Source: Planctomycetaceae bacterium (GTDB taxonomy: Bacteria > Planctomycetota > Phycisphaerae > Tepidisphaerales > Tepidisphaeraceae). From it: 64,000 bases of DNA. The translations under genes were made by a program, and so were the position numbers. Position 1 is the first letter of the stretch, and each line of letters begins with the position of its first letter. Under the pieces are notes generated by a model. That model saw only the letters and a list, made by a program, of their open reading frames with translations, was not told where the DNA came from and made no database searches. The stretch is from the NCBI GenBank assembly GCA_027487775.1, contig JAIYCY010000021.1, forward strand, positions 186,001 to 250,000, in the 5' to 3' direction. Of the stretch, positions 1-9,600 are shown piece after piece.

Positions 1-707
1 ACATAATCCGCCGCGGTGATTCGCGAGCCGTCTGGCAGGAAATGGCCGGGCTCCCAACTCCCGTCCAACTCGTTGCCGATCTCCCAGATGCTGGCCTTGT
101 ACTGCGGATTCGTTTGGTTCGCCCATTTCACCCACTCGGCCGCGTCGATCGGACGACCGGTTCCCGCATTCAGGCATGGCATCGACTCGGCACCGGGGAT
201 GGTCGTGATCCAGTCATGAAGCGTCTTCACATCGACGTTGCCGTGATAGCCCGTGCTGGGCGTGCGGGCGTTGGTGGCACTGAAGCCGGGCTTATAGTCG
301 GAATAGTCGACCGCCGGGTATCCGTCCGGGCCGACCCTGGTCGGATCGACCTTGCCGTTCTCGTCTCGAACTCCATTCCCATTCCAATAGACTGCGTTGC
401 TCCACGACCCGCCAGGAATCCGAATGTAGCCGGGCCTCAAATCCTCGATCCACTGTCGAAGCATCGAATTGCGAAAGTGTTCGACATCGTTCCAAAGCGC
501 AACATTCGTCCCACCGAGCCGTCGCGGTGAAAAACGACGCAACTCGGTCGAGGCATCGACGCTTACCGTGAATCCCAGCGGCGAGAAGTCCTGTCCGCCA
601 GCGTTCGCCTGAGAAGACGATGCCGTTTGTGAGTACGCCATCGATGCCAAAACAAAAGTGCCAGTCGTAGCGGTGGCGAGTTGCAAGAACATCCGTGTTT
701 TGCGCAT
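1..707 (-). CDS. Secreted clan-A glycoside hydrolase (arabinofuranosidase/GH39-GH51-like), N-terminal part
   Basis: The reading frame opens at an ATG at 707 and stays open to the window edge (235 codons), so the C-terminus is missing. A GGGAG ribosome binding site lies about 8 bases upstream. Residues 1-25 form a signal peptide ending near MAYSQTA. The mature part has IRIPGGSWSN around residue 100 and the segment WEIGNELDG near residue 212. The Asn-Glu of WEIGNE is the usual acid/base position of clan GH-A enzymes such as alpha-L-arabinofuranosidases, GH39 and GH44. The exact family cannot be fixed without the second catalytic glutamate. It lies downstream of the PEP-CTERM gene on the same strand, separated by a hairpin, and borders the fucose/rhamnose enzyme locus, so a role in the same glycan breakdown is inferred. 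Confidence 0.72.
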   Translation of the reverse strand, partial: MRKTRMFLQLATATTGTFVLASMAYSQTASSSQANAGGQDFSPLGFTVSVDASTELRRFSPRRLGGTNVALWNDVEHFRNSMLRQWIEDLRPGYIRIPGGSWSNAVYWNGNGVRDENGKVDPTRVGPDGYPAVDYSDYKPGFSATNARTPSTGYHGNVDVKTLHDWITTIPGAESMPCLNAGTGRPIDAAEWVKWANQTNPQYKASIWEIGNELDGSWEPGHFLPDGSRITAADY

Positions 708-791
708 GGTGATGACTCCCGTTCGAATCGTGTAAAGCAAGGGGTAAATCCAGCAAGCCTAGAAACAAAATGAGACCAGAAACCAAACCCG

Positions 792-819
792 GAGCCGGCC
801 GACCGAGATCGGCCGGCTC
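792..819 (-). terminator. Hairpin terminator after the PEP-CTERM gene
   Basis: A perfect 11-bp inverted repeat (GAGCCGGCCGA / TCGGCCGGCTC) with a 6-nt loop lies about 90 bases downstream of the stop at 908. On the minus strand it is followed by a moderately T-rich stretch (GGGTTTGGTTTCTGG). It probably ends or attenuates transcription before the glycosidase gene at 707. Confidence 0.6.
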
Positions 820-907
820 GCGAGGAGTTGAACTGAGCCTGACATGCGGAGGAGGAGGAGACGCCAGGACTCAGATACCGACAGCCGGCATGCATTGACG
901 CAGCTTC

Positions 908-2812
908 TTAGGTGCCCGATGGACTGCGACGACGCAGCAGCACGCCAAAGGCAGCGATCACGCTTGCAGCCAAACCCGGCTCGGGAATCGCCAGAATCCC
1001 CGTTCCCGTAAAGACCGCATCCTGAATCGTCGCGCCGGAACCGATCGCACCGAAAGAGCCGGCGGTATACGTGATCCCGTTCAACGAGACGCTGCTCAAC
1101 AGATCAGTGCCCACAAAGTTCAGGCTCACCGAACCCGGCGCCATTCCCGACGGAATCGTCAGCGTGCCAAGCGCGTCATCGAAGTAATCCTTCAACGTCC
1201 CCCCCGTCAGCACCAACCTCGAACCGGATGAGAGCGTCACGCTTCCCGTGCCGAGTGCGTCATCCGCGGCCACCTGAAGACGACCTGTCAAGACCGTGAT
1301 CATCCCCGAGTACGCAGGATAACCGCCCACCGCCGCCGATGGTGCGTTCAGGTAGGTCGTGCCCGTGTTCGTGCCGATCGTGGTGGCAGTGAGCGTCAGG
1401 TTGCCCGTGCCCGCGAGTGCGCCGTTGACCTGCAGGCCGCGCGTGTCGACTGCGGCACTGTTTCTGTTCACGCTCACGGTCGCATTCCCTGTCAACACCA
1501 ACGCGCCGATCATGGCATTGTTGAAGTTCAGACTCAGCGCCTGCAGCGCGGCATTCCCGCTGCCGGAGGTGCCCGCGCCGGCGATCAAGAAGTTCTGCGG
1601 AACGCGGAACGCCCCGTTGTTGTGATCGAAAATCACCGCCGCACCACTGCTCACCGTGACCGCCTGCGTTCCCGAGGTGTTCAGGCCCAGTGGCTCGTGC
1701 ACGTTGCCCAGGCGAAGAACGCCCGCCAACACCGACACGTCGCCGGTGTATCGGTTATAGGTGCTCCCGTTCCAGGTCACCGAAGCGGGCGATGTGTTAT
1801 TCAGGCGCAGTGTTCCGTTGCCTCGCTTGGTGAGGTTGCCCGTGCCGACAAGCACGCCGTTGCTTTGGCCGGTCGCGTTCAACAACTGAACCGTGCCGGC
1901 GTTGACCGTGATCGCAGAATCGCTCGCCATCGCAACCCCACCGATCGAACTGGTCTGGCTCACGTCGCCGCTGTAGAAAAATGCGCCCGACGATTCCGAG
2001 CCAGTCACGCCCGGCCCATTGAGCACGAGATTCTGGCGGTTGAACTGGTTCCAACTGTTCGAGATCTCCAAACGCGCGCCACTGGCGACAGCGATCGTCT
2101 GCGTTCCCGCCGTATTCGGGCCGAACGCGTTCGACGCCCCAGAAGCCAGTGCGATCGAAGTCACGCCCGACTGGACGTTGACGTGACCTGTATACGTCGA
2201 GCTGGGTGCACGGAAGACAAGCTTGCGGTCCGCCGTCGTATTGCTGTTGGATAGCGTGAGATTGCCCGAACCCGAAAGCAAGGCTGGCGTCCCAAGGGTC
2301 AAGTAACCGCCGAGTGAGCCATAGTGAATGGCCGTATCGACATTGAACCTCAGCGGGACGTTCACATTGTATGTGAGATTCGACGGACTCCACTGGGGGT
2401 TGGCATTGAATGCCGCATTCGCACCCTCGAACACGATGCCTCCACCTGCAGTGATGGTGAACGTGGAGGTGCTGGGGTTACCGCGGCCGTTGAGGTTGAG
2501 CTGATTGAGGGTGAGCGTGGAACTCGCGCCGGTCGCGTTCTGCGTGGTGGCGTATGCCCCGCTCAGCGAATTGCCCGCCACAAACAGATTCACGATGCCC
2601 GCCGTGTTGTTCGCCGGAACAACCCCGCCGCTCCAGTTGCCCGCGTCACTCCAGTTGTACGTGCCCGCGGTCGATTGCGTCCATGTGTACGTCGCGGCCT
2701 GCGAAACACCCGCCAACACCAGACCAGCAGCCATCCCGAGAATCGCCACACCTCGGCGGCTGGGCTTTGGGTAACTGAGGCCGAACCGATCGATCATTCG
2801 TGCGCTGTTCAT
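908..2812 (-). CDS. PEP-CTERM protein with autotransporter-type beta-strand repeats
   Basis: This 634-residue exported protein is a predicted beta-helix. After a basic N-terminus (residues 1-20) comes a hydrophobic signal segment (GMAAGLVLAGVSQA) ending near residue 39. The middle is Gly/Ser/Thr/Asn-rich with recurring units such as GNLTLSNSNTT, GTVQLLNATG and TYTGHVNV, typical of autotransporter-associated beta-strand repeats. The C-terminus is a PEP-CTERM sorting tail: IPEPG, a hydrophobic stretch and RRR. Known PEP-CTERM proteins are processed by an exosortase and released to the surface or matrix. No exosortase is in the window. The start has a GGAGGAGC ribosome binding site. The promoter region carries two copies of the operator shared with the fucosidase genes, so it may bind or display the glycan degraded by the neighbouring enzymes (inference). 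Confidence 0.85.
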   Translation of the reverse strand: MNSARMIDRFGLSYPKPSRRGVAILGMAAGLVLAGVSQAATYTWTQSTAGTYNWSDAGNWSGGVVPANNTAGIVNLFVAGNSLSGAYATTQNATGASSTLTLNQLNLNGRGNPSTSTFTITAGGGIVFEGANAAFNANPQWSPSNLTYNVNVPLRFNVDTAIHYGSLGGYLTLGTPALLSGSGNLTLSNSNTTADRKLVFRAPSSTYTGHVNVQSGVTSIALASGASNAFGPNTAGTQTIAVASGARLEISNSWNQFNRQNLVLNGPGVTGSESSGAFFYSGDVSQTSSIGGVAMASDSAITVNAGTVQLLNATGQSNGVLVGTGNLTKRGNGTLRLNNTSPASVTWNGSTYNRYTGDVSVLAGVLRLGNVHEPLGLNTSGTQAVTVSSGAAVIFDHNNGAFRVPQNFLIAGAGTSGSGNAALQALSLNFNNAMIGALVLTGNATVSVNRNSAAVDTRGLQVNGALAGTGNLTLTATTIGTNTGTTYLNAPSAAVGGYPAYSGMITVLTGRLQVAADDALGTGSVTLSSGSRLVLTGGTLKDYFDDALGTLTIPSGMAPGSVSLNFVGTDLLSSVSLNGITYTAGSFGAIGSGATIQDAVFTGTGILAIPEPGLAASVIAAFGVLLRRRSPSGT

Positions 2813-2878
2813 CCGATGCTCCTCCGAAAGTTCTCCTCCAGCCCGTAACCACAGAGAATACTGCCGTCTACGGTGCTG

Positions 2879-2892
2879 TTGCTACCTAGCAA
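2879..2892. promoter_or_regulatory. Operator-like palindrome A (TTGCTACCTAGCAA)
   Basis: This is a perfect 6-bp inverted repeat with a 2-bp centre that touches the -10 box and covers the predicted +1 of the PEP-CTERM gene. It shares the 12-mer TTTGCTAGGTAG with the site in front of the GH29 gene at 13 kb. The likely binder is the LacI-type protein encoded at 3170. Confidence 0.55.
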
Positions 2893-2919
2893 ATATACCC
2901 CGACCACGGGCATCGTCAA
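2892..2919 (-). promoter_or_regulatory. Promoter of the 908-2812 PEP-CTERM gene
   Basis: On the minus strand, TTGACG (2914-2919) and TATATT (2892-2897) are separated by 16 bases, close to a sigma-70 promoter. Transcription would begin near 2885, inside the operator palindrome at 2879-2892. Confidence 0.55.
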
Positions 2920-2925
2920 GCGAAT

Positions 2926-2940
2926 ATTTACGTAGTAAAT
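2926..2940. promoter_or_regulatory. Operator-like palindrome B (ATTTACGTAGTAAAT)
   Basis: Inverted repeat with 6-bp arms and a 3-bp centre, just upstream of the -35 box at 2914-2919. Read on the other strand it contains TTACTACGTA, close to site A (TTGCTACCTA) and site D (TTGCTACGTA). Two operators around one promoter would allow looping or tight repression. Confidence 0.45.
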
Positions 2941-3138
2941 CGCGTTTTATATGTGTATGACCGTCTCGATTCCGAATCTCGATGGCGCGCCTCGATTTGG
3001 CCAAATCTACTGCACTAGATTGTTTACCTTGGCCCCCGTGTGCAGTCATAAATCGATTTCACGGCATAAATCCAACCTGGGCTCGCCTGAAAATGATGAC
3101 GATTGCCGTAATCTCCCTCTTTCAGCACATCGACTTCC

Positions 3139-3148
3139 ACGTATACTT
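3139..3148 (+). promoter_or_regulatory. Operator-like site E at the promoter of the LacI-type gene
   Basis: ACGTATACTT is identical to ten bases of the site in front of the GH95 gene (19.7 kb, opposite strand). It contains a good -10 box, TATACT (3142-3147), about 22 bases before the regulator's GTG start. The -35 region is weak. The overlap suggests autoregulation. Confidence 0.42.
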
Positions 3149-3169
3149 CAGTGAGAACTCTTATCCCTC

Positions 3170-4192
3170 GTGATTAGCCAGACCACCATCGCCCGAAAGC
3201 TTAACCTCTCTCAAAGGACGGTCTCCCTTTGCCTTGCCGGCTCGGACCGCGTCGCTGACCAAACCCGCAAACGCGTCCTCAAAGCCGCCGCCGAATTGGG
3301 CTACAGGCCCAACCGATCCGCGCTCTCCATGCGATCCGGACGGTTCAACGGCGTTGCTCTCCTCCAAAGCACCAACCAACAACTCAGCTACCTCCCAGGC
3401 GGACTCCTCGCAGGCATCCAACAGGGACTCGCCGAACGAAAAATGCACCTCGTGATGGCCGCCCTTCCGCTCGAAACACTCGAGGACGAAGAAACACTAC
3501 CCGTGGTCCTCTCCGAATGGCTCGTCGATGGATTCCTCGTCAACTATGCCTACGGGTTCTCACCCAAATTCGCAGACATCATCGAACAGAATCGCAGCCC
3601 CTCCATCTGGCTCAATACCAAGCGACCCTTCGCATGCATCTACCCCGATGACTTGGGCGCGGGTCGGAAAATCACCGAACACCTGCTCGCCCTCGGACAC
3701 AAACGCATCGACTTCTTCGCACACCGAACCCTCGACGACCACTTCAGCGTCGCAGACCGATTCAATGGCTACGAACAAGCCATGAACCTCGCAGGACTCC
3801 AAGCCCGTCGACACGTCATCAGTGGTGACGTCAACTGGCGCGATATCCGTCATGGCGTCGACATGGTCAAAAAATTCTTGTCCGGACCCGATCGACCCAC
3901 TGCCGTCGTCTGCTACGAAGAATTCGAGGCCGTCCGTATCGTCATCGCCTCACTCGAACTCGGGCTTTCCATCCCACGCGACCTCTCCATCGCCGCGTTT
4001 CATGAAATGGAAATCTGCAGCAGCGGCTTCCCCATCACCACCATGGCCATCCCGGAATTCGAGATGGGCCAAAAAGCCATGGAACTGCTCAACGCACGCA
4101 TCGAAGATAAGTCGTCGGCACTTCCACCCATCGTCATGCCCTACTCCAAACTCTTCGACCACTCCACCGCACCACCACCAACCGCCAGGTAA
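3170..4192 (+). CDS. LacI/GalR-family transcriptional regulator
   Basis: The 340-residue protein starts with GTG directly before the helix-turn-helix. Residues 4-24 (TTIARKLNLSQRTVSLCLAG) match the LacI DNA-binding helices, followed by the hinge region LKAAAELGYRPN (residues 37-48). Residues 60-335 form a periplasmic-binding-protein-like sensor domain, with IPRDLSIAAFHE and the late stretch FEMGQKAMELLNARI in the expected places. Members of this family repress sugar catabolic genes and are released by a sugar or sugar phosphate. It is divergent from the PEP-CTERM gene at 2812 and convergent with the GH29/GH106/GH141 operon. Sites related to its own promoter recur upstream of those genes, so it is the obvious local regulator. 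The inducer (fucose, rhamnose or an oligosaccharide) is not known. Confidence 0.92.
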   Translation: MISQTTIARKLNLSQRTVSLCLAGSDRVADQTRKRVLKAAAELGYRPNRSALSMRSGRFNGVALLQSTNQQLSYLPGGLLAGIQQGLAERKMHLVMAALPLETLEDEETLPVVLSEWLVDGFLVNYAYGFSPKFADIIEQNRSPSIWLNTKRPFACIYPDDLGAGRKITEHLLALGHKRIDFFAHRTLDDHFSVADRFNGYEQAMNLAGLQARRHVISGDVNWRDIRHGVDMVKKFLSGPDRPTAVVCYEEFEAVRIVIASLELGLSIPRDLSIAAFHEMEICSSGFPITTMAIPEFEMGQKAMELLNARIEDKSSALPPIVMPYSKLFDHSTAPPPTAR

Positions 4193-4345
4193 GACGCAAG
4201 CCGTTCTTTGAATCCACGGCATCAGCTTCAGTCGCACTACAATCTGCTAGACTCCACCCATACCCGCACCAGAACAGCCACCTGCTTCACGCGGTGCTTC
4301 TGCAATCGCCCGACTCATCAAACCAACTCCCACCTCGCCGGATCG

Positions 4346-6646
4346 TTACGGCTCGACATGCGTCAACTCGATTCGATCAACCACGGCTCCTGTACCAACA
4401 CCCGCAGGCGCTGTCAGCGTCAACGGCTGCTGACCCTCTGCCAACGAGATTTCGCTTCTCACTGTTCCCCATTCTTTCCGATCTCCGGTCGCTTCCAGCG
4501 CGATCGGCTCGGACGTTACGTCGCCGGCCTTCAACTGCCAGCCGGGCGAGTCTACTCCGGGTGACTGATACCGAATCGCCACTCGATAACGACCGGCCTT
4601 CGAAACGTTCACATCGAATCGAACTCCTGCGTTCTTGCGACCGTCAAGCGATGCCATGTATCCCATTCCGCTGTATCCGTACACATCCTTCCAAGGCGAA
4701 GTCGCAAGCGCTCCGCCCATCGGCATCCCATCCTCTGCTTCGTGAATCACCTGATCCACACGCCCAATCCGCAACGACTCATACCCGGGCTGCAACCCCG
4801 CATTCGCTCGAATGCGATCCGCCGCCCCTTCAGTATCCGAACTCAAAAGAATCATCGGCCCGACTTCGATCCGCTCGGCGACCTTCGCGATGGTCGTCCG
4901 CTCCCGATCCACATACATCCGATCAACCACAATGTCCGACGAAATCCCGTTCACCTTCAAATTGTGGTCGCTGATCAACTCACTCACGTTCTCACTCAAT
5001 CGCCAATACTGCGACGCCTCATCCAGATAATAACCCTGCCCATAACGCGCCTGCTGAGCAACATTCCCGATCATCAGATTCGGTTTCCCCAGCTCGTCGC
5101 TCCGACCCAACGTGTAATAGCATCCGCCGTCTGCAAGCTCGACCATCGTGTTTCGCACCAGATTCGATTCGATGCGCAAATGGCCCGTGACCGTTCGCTT
5201 GGCACGCTCCCATCCCCAACCGATGTGCATTCCCGTGTAAGGCACGTTGTGAATCTCGTTGTGCGCTACCAAACTGTCCCGCACATACGCCAGCGCGATC
5301 CCCGTACTCGAGCGATACTCCGCACCGGTTCGCGTGACATAATTGTTTGCGATCCGAAGACCTGATATGTGCAGACGTTCATCCTCGGGATACGAATAGT
5401 TCTCACTCGCCGGATTCTCAAAATCAAAGTAATCGCCAATCTGAATCCCCGTGCCCGCGATGTCCCTGAAACTACACCCTTCGATGCGGCTGTCTTTCGT
5501 CCCCGCATACATCGCTACACCAATCCCGCCCAGCGATCGAAAATGACAACCCTCGATCGTTATCCCACGCGCATGCTTCACCGTGATCGCTGCAGACTTC
5601 GCCGTAAACTCTCCGCCCTTGGTCTTGTTCTCACGCATCACATTGTTCTGCGCGTCAGGAAGCCCAAACTCCGAACTCGGCCTCAGCCAAGTACTGTACG
5701 CAAACTCGATCCCACGAATGGTGATATTCTCCACCAACGCGTCCAGCGAATCCCCCTTCACCACCACCAAGTCCTCTGTCACCGGCACCATCACACGCGC
5801 CGTCTCCAAATCCTCCCAGGCCTGCGGCTTGTAATAGAGCGTATCTGGCGTTCCGTTTACCGCACCGCTCGCATCCAGATACCATTCGCCAGGCTCATCC
5901 AACAACTCATACGCATTCTCGATATACCAAGGCAGCTTGATCCCCGTAATCCCCTTTCCGCGACCGTTCGCAAAGCCCGGCTGATCCATTACAAGCTTAA
6001 CCAAATCGCCCTCTCGCCCGATCGTCGCCACGCCCACCCGCGGGTTTGTCCAAATCACCCGGTAAACCAATTCGACCTCAGATGCATTCTTCCACTCCAG
6101 CATCTCTACATCCGAACACGTGTGGCCATCATCCACGAGCTTAGCATCCGTCAGCCCCGTCACGCTACGGGCACGCGTCGCGCGCACACCATTGACGAAC
6201 AAGCTCCGCGTCTTCACGGACTCTGGGAGCTTCACACGGTAAATCCCAAGCTCAGCATCATGAACAGTCCAGCCGCTGACCTCGATCCCGCCCATGATCA
6301 CCGGACGATGACCCTCCATCGCCGCATACGTCACATGAACCTCGCCTCCGCCGCTGTCCAAAGGTCCGAAACGAAGAGGCTCTCGCAGCACATACTCGCC
6401 ACCGCTCAGCAAAACCTCCACCCGCTTGGCGCCCCGCGCAACCGCATCACGCGCCGCTCGCTGTGCCTGCGATAAGGTTCGTAGCGCTTCCCGCACACTC
6501 GCACCCGTCGACTCATCACGCCCTTCCACCGGATCGACATAAATCTGCGTCGTCAACTCCGCATCCATCCCAAAAGATCCCGGTGGACTGATCGTCAACG
6601 ACATCGTCCACGCCAATCCCAACACCAATGATCCTGAACAACGCAT
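4346..6646 (-). CDS. Secreted right-handed parallel beta-helix glycosidase, GH141-like
   Basis: The 766-residue protein has a signal peptide (residues 1-26) and a clear GAGGAAGATCC ribosome binding site. The order IYVDPVEGRDESTG, GGEYVLREPLRF, IMGGIEVSGW, LFVNGVRATRARS and AYELLDEPGEWYLDASG is typical of GH141-type parallel beta-helix enzymes. Known GH141 members include alpha-L-fucosidases and a xylanase. Residues 300-520 contain the helix coils (ITIEGCHF, RIEGCSFRDIAGTGI, LVAHNEIHN). The last 125 residues (from about 640: EAEDGMPMGGAL) look like a carbohydrate-binding module of the CBM6/35 type. It starts 20 bases after the GH106-like gene, so it is the third gene of the operon that begins with the double GH29. 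Family assignment is from motif memory, and a pectate-lyase-like role is the alternative. Confidence 0.75.
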   Translation of the reverse strand: MRCSGSLVLGLAWTMSLTISPPGSFGMDAELTTQIYVDPVEGRDESTGASVREALRTLSQAQRAARDAVARGAKRVEVLLSGGEYVLREPLRFGPLDSGGGEVHVTYAAMEGHRPVIMGGIEVSGWTVHDAELGIYRVKLPESVKTRSLFVNGVRATRARSVTGLTDAKLVDDGHTCSDVEMLEWKNASEVELVYRVIWTNPRVGVATIGREGDLVKLVMDQPGFANGRGKGITGIKLPWYIENAYELLDEPGEWYLDASGAVNGTPDTLYYKPQAWEDLETARVMVPVTEDLVVVKGDSLDALVENITIRGIEFAYSTWLRPSSEFGLPDAQNNVMRENKTKGGEFTAKSAAITVKHARGITIEGCHFRSLGGIGVAMYAGTKDSRIEGCSFRDIAGTGIQIGDYFDFENPASENYSYPEDERLHISGLRIANNYVTRTGAEYRSSTGIALAYVRDSLVAHNEIHNVPYTGMHIGWGWERAKRTVTGHLRIESNLVRNTMVELADGGCYYTLGRSDELGKPNLMIGNVAQQARYGQGYYLDEASQYWRLSENVSELISDHNLKVNGISSDIVVDRMYVDRERTTIAKVAERIEVGPMILLSSDTEGAADRIRANAGLQPGYESLRIGRVDQVIHEAEDGMPMGGALATSPWKDVYGYSGMGYMASLDGRKNAGVRFDVNVSKAGRYRVAIRYQSPGVDSPGWQLKAGDVTSEPIALEATGDRKEWGTVRSEISLAEGQQPLTLTAPAGVGTGAVVDRIELTHVEP

Positions 6647-6666
6647 GGATCTTCCTCATTTCCGCG

Positions 6667-9600
6667 TTAGAGGTCCTCATCTGATTCGTATCTCACCCTC
6701 ACCGGACCGATCAGCCCGGAACGGTCCGATCCGCGATACCGCGTCGGAATGGTTCGGTAGTGATTCGAAAGCGTGTTGCACACCAACACCTCGATCGCGT
6801 TCGTCCCGATCCGCGCCCACTTCGTGATGTCCCACACCCATGGCGCAGCCACTCGCACCCCGGCAGCCTCACCGTTGATTCGCAACTCCGCGCTCGCGAC
6901 CAACTCACCCAAATCCAGCAGCACACGCGACTCCGACGCCACCCAACGCAACTCGATGTCCCGCCGATACCACGCCGATCCCGAGTAACACGACAATCCA
7001 TCCACCTGTGCCCAATCACCACAAGCCATTGATCCACGCACGCTCTCGATCTCGATCGGATCAGGAAACACCGCCGCCCCTCGACAACCTGGCAGCTGCT
7101 CCACACGCATCGCCACCATCCCCACCGCAGTAAGCGGAGTCGGCATTTCCAGGCTCCAGTCGTTTCCTTGCTGTCGGATCCGTGCCTCTGCCCCATCGAC
7201 CCAAATCCGAATCGAACCCAACACTCGACCCCGCATCACACGCGTGCCTGGCGGAACAGAACATCGATACCAGCCGACCAAACCCTCACCCGACACATAA
7301 GGATCCAACGGCAATCGGTAAGGATCATCAAACCACGATGACGAAAGCGGTCGCCGCGATTCGACCGTCGGCGCACACGCCACACGTGGAACAATAAAGC
7401 ATGTCCCTGCCTCGTCGTATCGCGCCACAAGCCGATGACGCCCGCTCGCCAACGATTGAATCTCTTCTGGACGCACCGGCTTTCCATCGAGCCAAACACG
7501 CGTCGGCAACACTCCGCCAACACATAACTCAATCTCCGCTGCCTCGACCGCAACGATCGATGTCGTCACAAACGTCGCCACACCGGCTGTCAACTCGTAT
7601 TTGAATCGGTGTCCGCGTCCCGTGCCTCGATCACGCTGACCGATCGCCAGCAGTTCGTCGTGCACGCGACCCTTCAAACCGTGATAGCCCTGCGGACCAG
7701 GATCATCGTGCAAACCCGTCCGCCATGACGCTGACCGTAATTGCCATGACTCAGATTCCAACAGAGATTCCCCCGCCTCACGCAACGCAATCGACTCATC
7801 GTCAGCGCCGAATTGCTTCACCCAGTACAGCGGACCCACGCCCACCATCTCGCGTGGCCAACGGGCGTCATCAAAGCCCGCTTCCAGAAACGAAAAATCA
7901 TCCACACCCACCGGTCCCACCCGCAAGATCCGAACCTCAGGCCCGATGAACCCCGGCGATGCGGGCAGGCGATAATCGCCCCACCGATTATCCAGCGTCG
8001 GAACCACCTCAAACTCCCATGGCCCGTGAACATAAACCGTGCGCGTGCTCACGATCTTCAACGATGATCCTTCTGCTGCCTCCGTCGGATCAAAGACCAG
8101 CACCTGTGCCTCGGTAGCCTCCAGAGGCATCGGCACGATCGTCGTCTCTCCGCTCACACGCGCACCAGACACACCCACACGCTCCCCCGTCCACGGATCC
8201 CATCGCGTCAATCGGCCACGCGCACGAAACGCACACTCAACACCTCGTGAAACCCCATACACAAAGTAGACGTCCAATCCCTCGATCCGCCGATGCTGAA
8301 CGTATACCGGCGTCGCCACATGGGATGCGCACTCGAAATCAAGTACCGATCCCGATACGTGCAGCCGCAGCGACTCCGCATCCGATCCCCACGTCGCGCA
8401 CCGCTGCAATCGCGACACCAACGATCCAACCAACACATCATCCCCGCCCATTCGCTCCGTCGCAGCAGGCCAATCTCCCATCACAAACACGTCCCCACCA
8501 GACTCCGCAAATCGCACAACCATCCGCAAAGACTCGAATCGCATCACACGAACATCCGCAATCACCAGCGTGCGATATGACTCTCCAGCTACATGCAACC
8601 TTCCATCGATGATCTCACTACGCTCCAACGAATCGGCATCCATGAAATCAACATCGATCGCATGACGATACAACTCCTTCACCGCGTCAAACGATCCTCG
8701 CGCCGCCGATCGCTCACACTCCGCCTGCACCAACTCCACCGGATACAACACCGCCACATCGCATACATGCACCCCCTGACTCAACAGATAACTCATCCGC
8801 TCACTGGCACGCAGAAATGTCTTGAAATGTCTCCAGTATGGCATACGAAAGTGATTGCAAGGCGGCGCCCATTCCCACCATCCGCCCTGCGTCGAATAGT
8901 AAAGTCCGTGCAGACTGAGCAGATTGTGACCCATCGCAAAGTTACGCCAGGTCGCGTCCACCACCTGACCACATGTCGTTCCCCAGCCGCTCGAATAGAA
9001 CCCTTCAAGCCACGTCCGCGGTCGCTTGTAAAGATGCGCGATTGAGCTCGCCACCTTGTTCTTGATCACGTCCGATCCCAGATGAGGCTGATCACATCCA
9101 GGACCCTGATTCCAACGCTGCGTTCGAAAGTAATCCCCAAACTCCGCTACATCCGTGCCACGACCGCCGTGGTCACATCCATACGTCATCCCACGACGCT
9201 CATGCCATTCAAACACAGGCTTGAAATAGTTCTCCTCCGAGAGTGTCACATACACGTCGTAATAGTCGATCCGAACCTTCGACGTACGCGGGCCGATGTC
9301 CACAAACAATCCCGACAACTCAGGCACGATGTCATATCCCTTACGCCGACGAAACTCCTGGGCAAACGTCCCGTTCCACGGACGGCCCTGCAAATTGAAG
9401 TTCAACTCATCCGAAAAGAAAAAGTTCAGCGCACGCCCGGCCTCACCCGGAAATCTGCGATCAAACGGACCAAAAAACGCGTCCGCCACACACGCCCCAG
9501 AACCCGCCGCCATCGGATCCAGCGACATCGCCAATCGCTCCACCGAAACCAACACCACGCGACAACTCGCCTCCAAAGCCGTCCACTCGATCTCTCCCCC

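Noticed and set aside
5369..6475. 368-codon open frame antisense to the GH141-like gene
   Set aside because: Arg/Pro/Leu-rich translation with no recognised motif, opposite a clear beta-helix enzyme.
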